NCBI GenBank assembly: GCA_022266195.1
Contig: WHVY01000002.1
Location: forward strand, 511,001-575,000
Reading direction: 5' to 3'
Source of the DNA: Tetranychus cinnabarinus
Lineage: Eukaryota; Arthropoda; Arachnida; Trombidiformes; Tetranychidae
Length of the DNA: 64,000 nt
This document shows, piece by piece, positions 62,376-64,000 of the stretch. Position 1 is the stretch's first letter. Every line of letters begins with the position of its first letter. Both the position numbers and the translations under genes were made by a program. Under the pieces are notes generated by a model. That model saw only the letters and a program-made list of their open reading frames with translations, was not told where the DNA came from and made no database searches.

Positions 62376-63526
62376 ATGGCATTTAAGTTTGAATCAGATA
62401 CTTATCATTGGCAATCAAATTTGATCAGCGGTAAAGGTGAGTGACAGACTTTAATTTCTCAAAATTTATGCGATTTCAATAAAATTGATTAAATCTTGAG
62501 ATTTTGGATTCCTATTTTTCTCTCCCTTCTCTAAATCCAAAGGCGATCAGAATTTTGGTTTACTTATCTTGAATCATGCTTTGGACAATCTCAATTCAAA
62601 TCAGCTCGATAATTTCAACAATCTTTGGCAATCAGGTATTTCTCTGAATAAGATTTACCAACCACTCAAAACTAATTATTGTAATTTTTCAATCAATATT
62701 TACTCAATTTTCTAGCTAAACTTAAATTATCTGTTGATGGTGGAACCAATTCGTTAATTAATTTAGGACCCACATATGTTCCTGATTTGATTACTGGTGA
62801 TTTCGATTCAATCAAAGAGTCAACTACTAATTATTTTAAAAAACTGGTAAGCGGCTAGGAAACCGATCGAATAGCACTGAAATTATTTATTTAGAAAATT
62901 TTTAGGCACAATGGATAATTTATCGGATTAACATCACATATTGACTTTTTTCTCAAGGGAGTGGAAATAATTGAAACACCAGATCAGAATTACACCGATT
63001 TCATGAAAGCATTGTTTGTATTGGATGAAAAACACATGCGAAATCAGCTTAATTACATCGTAGTTTTATGGCAAGTTAATCATCGTTTGGATCAATCTTT
63101 CAGCAACATTTCTACTTTGCATAAGTGGTCTGAAGAAAAATCAGATTGTCCAATATTTTACCTCGATTTGAAAGGTTCACTATCGTGGTTGATGAAAAAG
63201 GTAATGATTCACGATTCATCTGTGCAATCCACCTAAAGATATGAGGGATTCAATTTAAAAAAATAACATAATTTTAATATATTTATCATTTTTAGGGGCG
63301 CCATGAAGTTGCGAGCAATTCACAACCGAAATGGCTTTCAATTGTACCTTTTGATGGACCTGCTACTATTACCTCCAGTGGACTGTTGTATAATATGAAC
63401 AAGATGACTCTTTCGTTTAGTTCAATTCTCAGCACCTCCAACCAATTCGCTAAGTCAGATGAAAAAGCCATTTTAGAAGTTGAAGATAATCCCGTTTTAT
63501 GGTCACAGCATTATTGCCCAACGTAA
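62376..63526 (+). CDS. Tpk1: Thiamine pyrophosphokinase
   Basis: Five exons (62376-62436, 62543-62635, 62716-62846, 62958-63200, 63296-63526) join in frame to 252 residues, near the ~243 of animal TPK1. The enzyme transfers pyrophosphate from ATP to thiamine, making the cofactor thiamine diphosphate in the cytosol. Family motifs seen: DGG (59-61, in LSVDGGTNSL), ITGDFDSI (77-84, metal/ATP site) and ETPDQNYTDF (101-110). The C-terminal thiamine-binding domain follows (SIVPFDGPATITSSGLLYN, 191-209; ILSTSNQF, 220-227). An oddity is that the glycine-rich GGLxGRFDQ motif expected at ~133-141 reads WQVNHRLDQ, keeping only the Arg and the terminal Asp-Gln. The frame is otherwise intact, so this may be a lineage-specific change, reduced activity or an altered role. 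The gene converges on ASNSD1. Confidence 0.9.
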
Positions 63527-63646
63527 TTCCATTTACAGGCTATATTAGTCCAAGAAAACGGAGCTTTGATGAACAGGAACATTCAGAATTTTTGTTACAA
63601 AATTTTAATTCAACCCAGTGATGTTATTATACTTTTATAAGTTGAA
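63527..63646. other. Intergenic gap between convergent TPK1 and ASNSD1
   Basis: Only 120 bases separate the two stop codons. I see no clear AATAAA for either strand, so the 3' UTRs probably overlap in antisense. Confidence 0.5.
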
Positions 63647-64000
63647 TCATGTATATTCAGTTAATCTGGCGCATTGGTCACTTCCTTTTTCTTTACAATT
63701 TTCAAGACGAGCAATTCGAGAACCAAATTGAATAGCTCGCTTCCAATATCCAGAAACTTTTATTAAACCTAATTTTTTAGCAGCCAAACGAAGTAACAGC
63801 TTTTCACCTTTACCTCTCTCTAATTTAAGATTTGCTTTCTTCCAGGTAGGTAAAGAGTTGAGAAAATTGATAACATTTTCATCAAGATATGGAAATCTTG
63901 CCTCTCTTCCATGATCACTAACAATTCTGTCATCTCTGCCTAGATTTCTCTTCGATATTCTTGTCAATTCATGCTTAATCTCTTCAGTTAACCCATTCCA
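63647..64000 (-). CDS. Asnsd1: Asparagine synthetase domain-containing protein 1, C-terminal part
   Basis: The frame is open from the window edge to TGA at 63647-63649 (117 residues), so only the 3' end is present. It matches the end of the asparagine-synthase-type ATP-pyrophosphatase domain of ASNSD1: ISKRNLGRDDRIVSDHGREA, then RFPYLDENVINFLNSLPTW, EKLLLRLAAKKLGL and KRAIQFGSRIARLE. Animal ASNSD1 pairs a glutamine-amidotransferase-like N-terminal domain with this one; its substrate is not established. The missing part lies to the right of the window. No damage is visible in this segment. Confidence 0.93.
   Translation of the reverse strand, partial: WNGLTEEIKHELTRISKRNLGRDDRIVSDHGREARFPYLDENVINFLNSLPTWKKANLKLERGKGEKLLLRLAAKKLGLIKVSGYWKRAIQFGSRIARLENCKEKGSDQCARLTEYT

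Noticed and set aside
1..64000. tRNA, rRNA, known microRNA or CRISPR features
   Set aside because: I looked by eye for tRNA TPsiC-loop words, common arthropod microRNA seeds and regularly spaced repeats. None could be supported; a covariance-model search would be decisive.

Overview
The window is animal nuclear DNA: AT-rich, with GT-AG introns in every recognisable gene and a RIM-binding protein, a synaptic scaffold known only from animals. The low GC, the short introns in the gene-dense end and the overall texture suit a small arthropod, and a mite (spider-mite-like) is my best guess. That is inference; nothing here proves the species.

The layout is lopsided. From 1 to about 50.2 kb I recognise no protein family. 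This gene-poor tract holds short open frames, simple repeats, a few palindromes, a dispersed ~77-bp repeat (13705-13783 and 15439-15514), an array of four diverged ~170-bp repeats (40227-40920) and a divergent pair of CTCF-like motifs (47843-47917). The best gene model inside it is a three-exon plus-strand gene (22714-22780, 27205-27423, 33354-33523). A signal-peptide exon and two downstream exons all meet in intron phase 1 and would give a secreted protein of 151 residues with no family I know. A strong acceptor at 23751 offers an alternative short ending. Several other coding-like terminal exons or long frames are listed at low confidence, including one with an apparent frameshift (38479-38987).

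From 50.7 kb to the right edge the DNA is gene-dense. RIM-binding protein (Rbp/RIM-BP) occupies 50704-59666 on the minus strand. All 18 coding exons can be read in phase, giving 1,430 residues with the family order SH3, three FN3, SH3, SH3, plus Gln-rich linkers and tail. Next come VPS25 of ESCRT-II (minus, 61054-61590), a 59-residue single-pass membrane protein resembling COX14 (minus, 61902-62081), thiamine pyrophosphokinase (plus, five exons, 62376-63526) and the C-terminal part of ASNSD1 (minus, 63647 to the edge).

The right-hand genes are housekeeping apart from RIM-BP and do not form a pathway. Their arrangement matters for regulation: the COX14-like gene and TPK1 are head to head with 294 bp between start codons, and TPK1 and ASNSD1 are tail to tail with 120 bp between stops. 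The most unusual points are the possible orphan secreted gene in the desert, a duplicated coiled-coil exon in RIM-BP, and a thiamine pyrophosphokinase whose glycine-rich motif is largely replaced.
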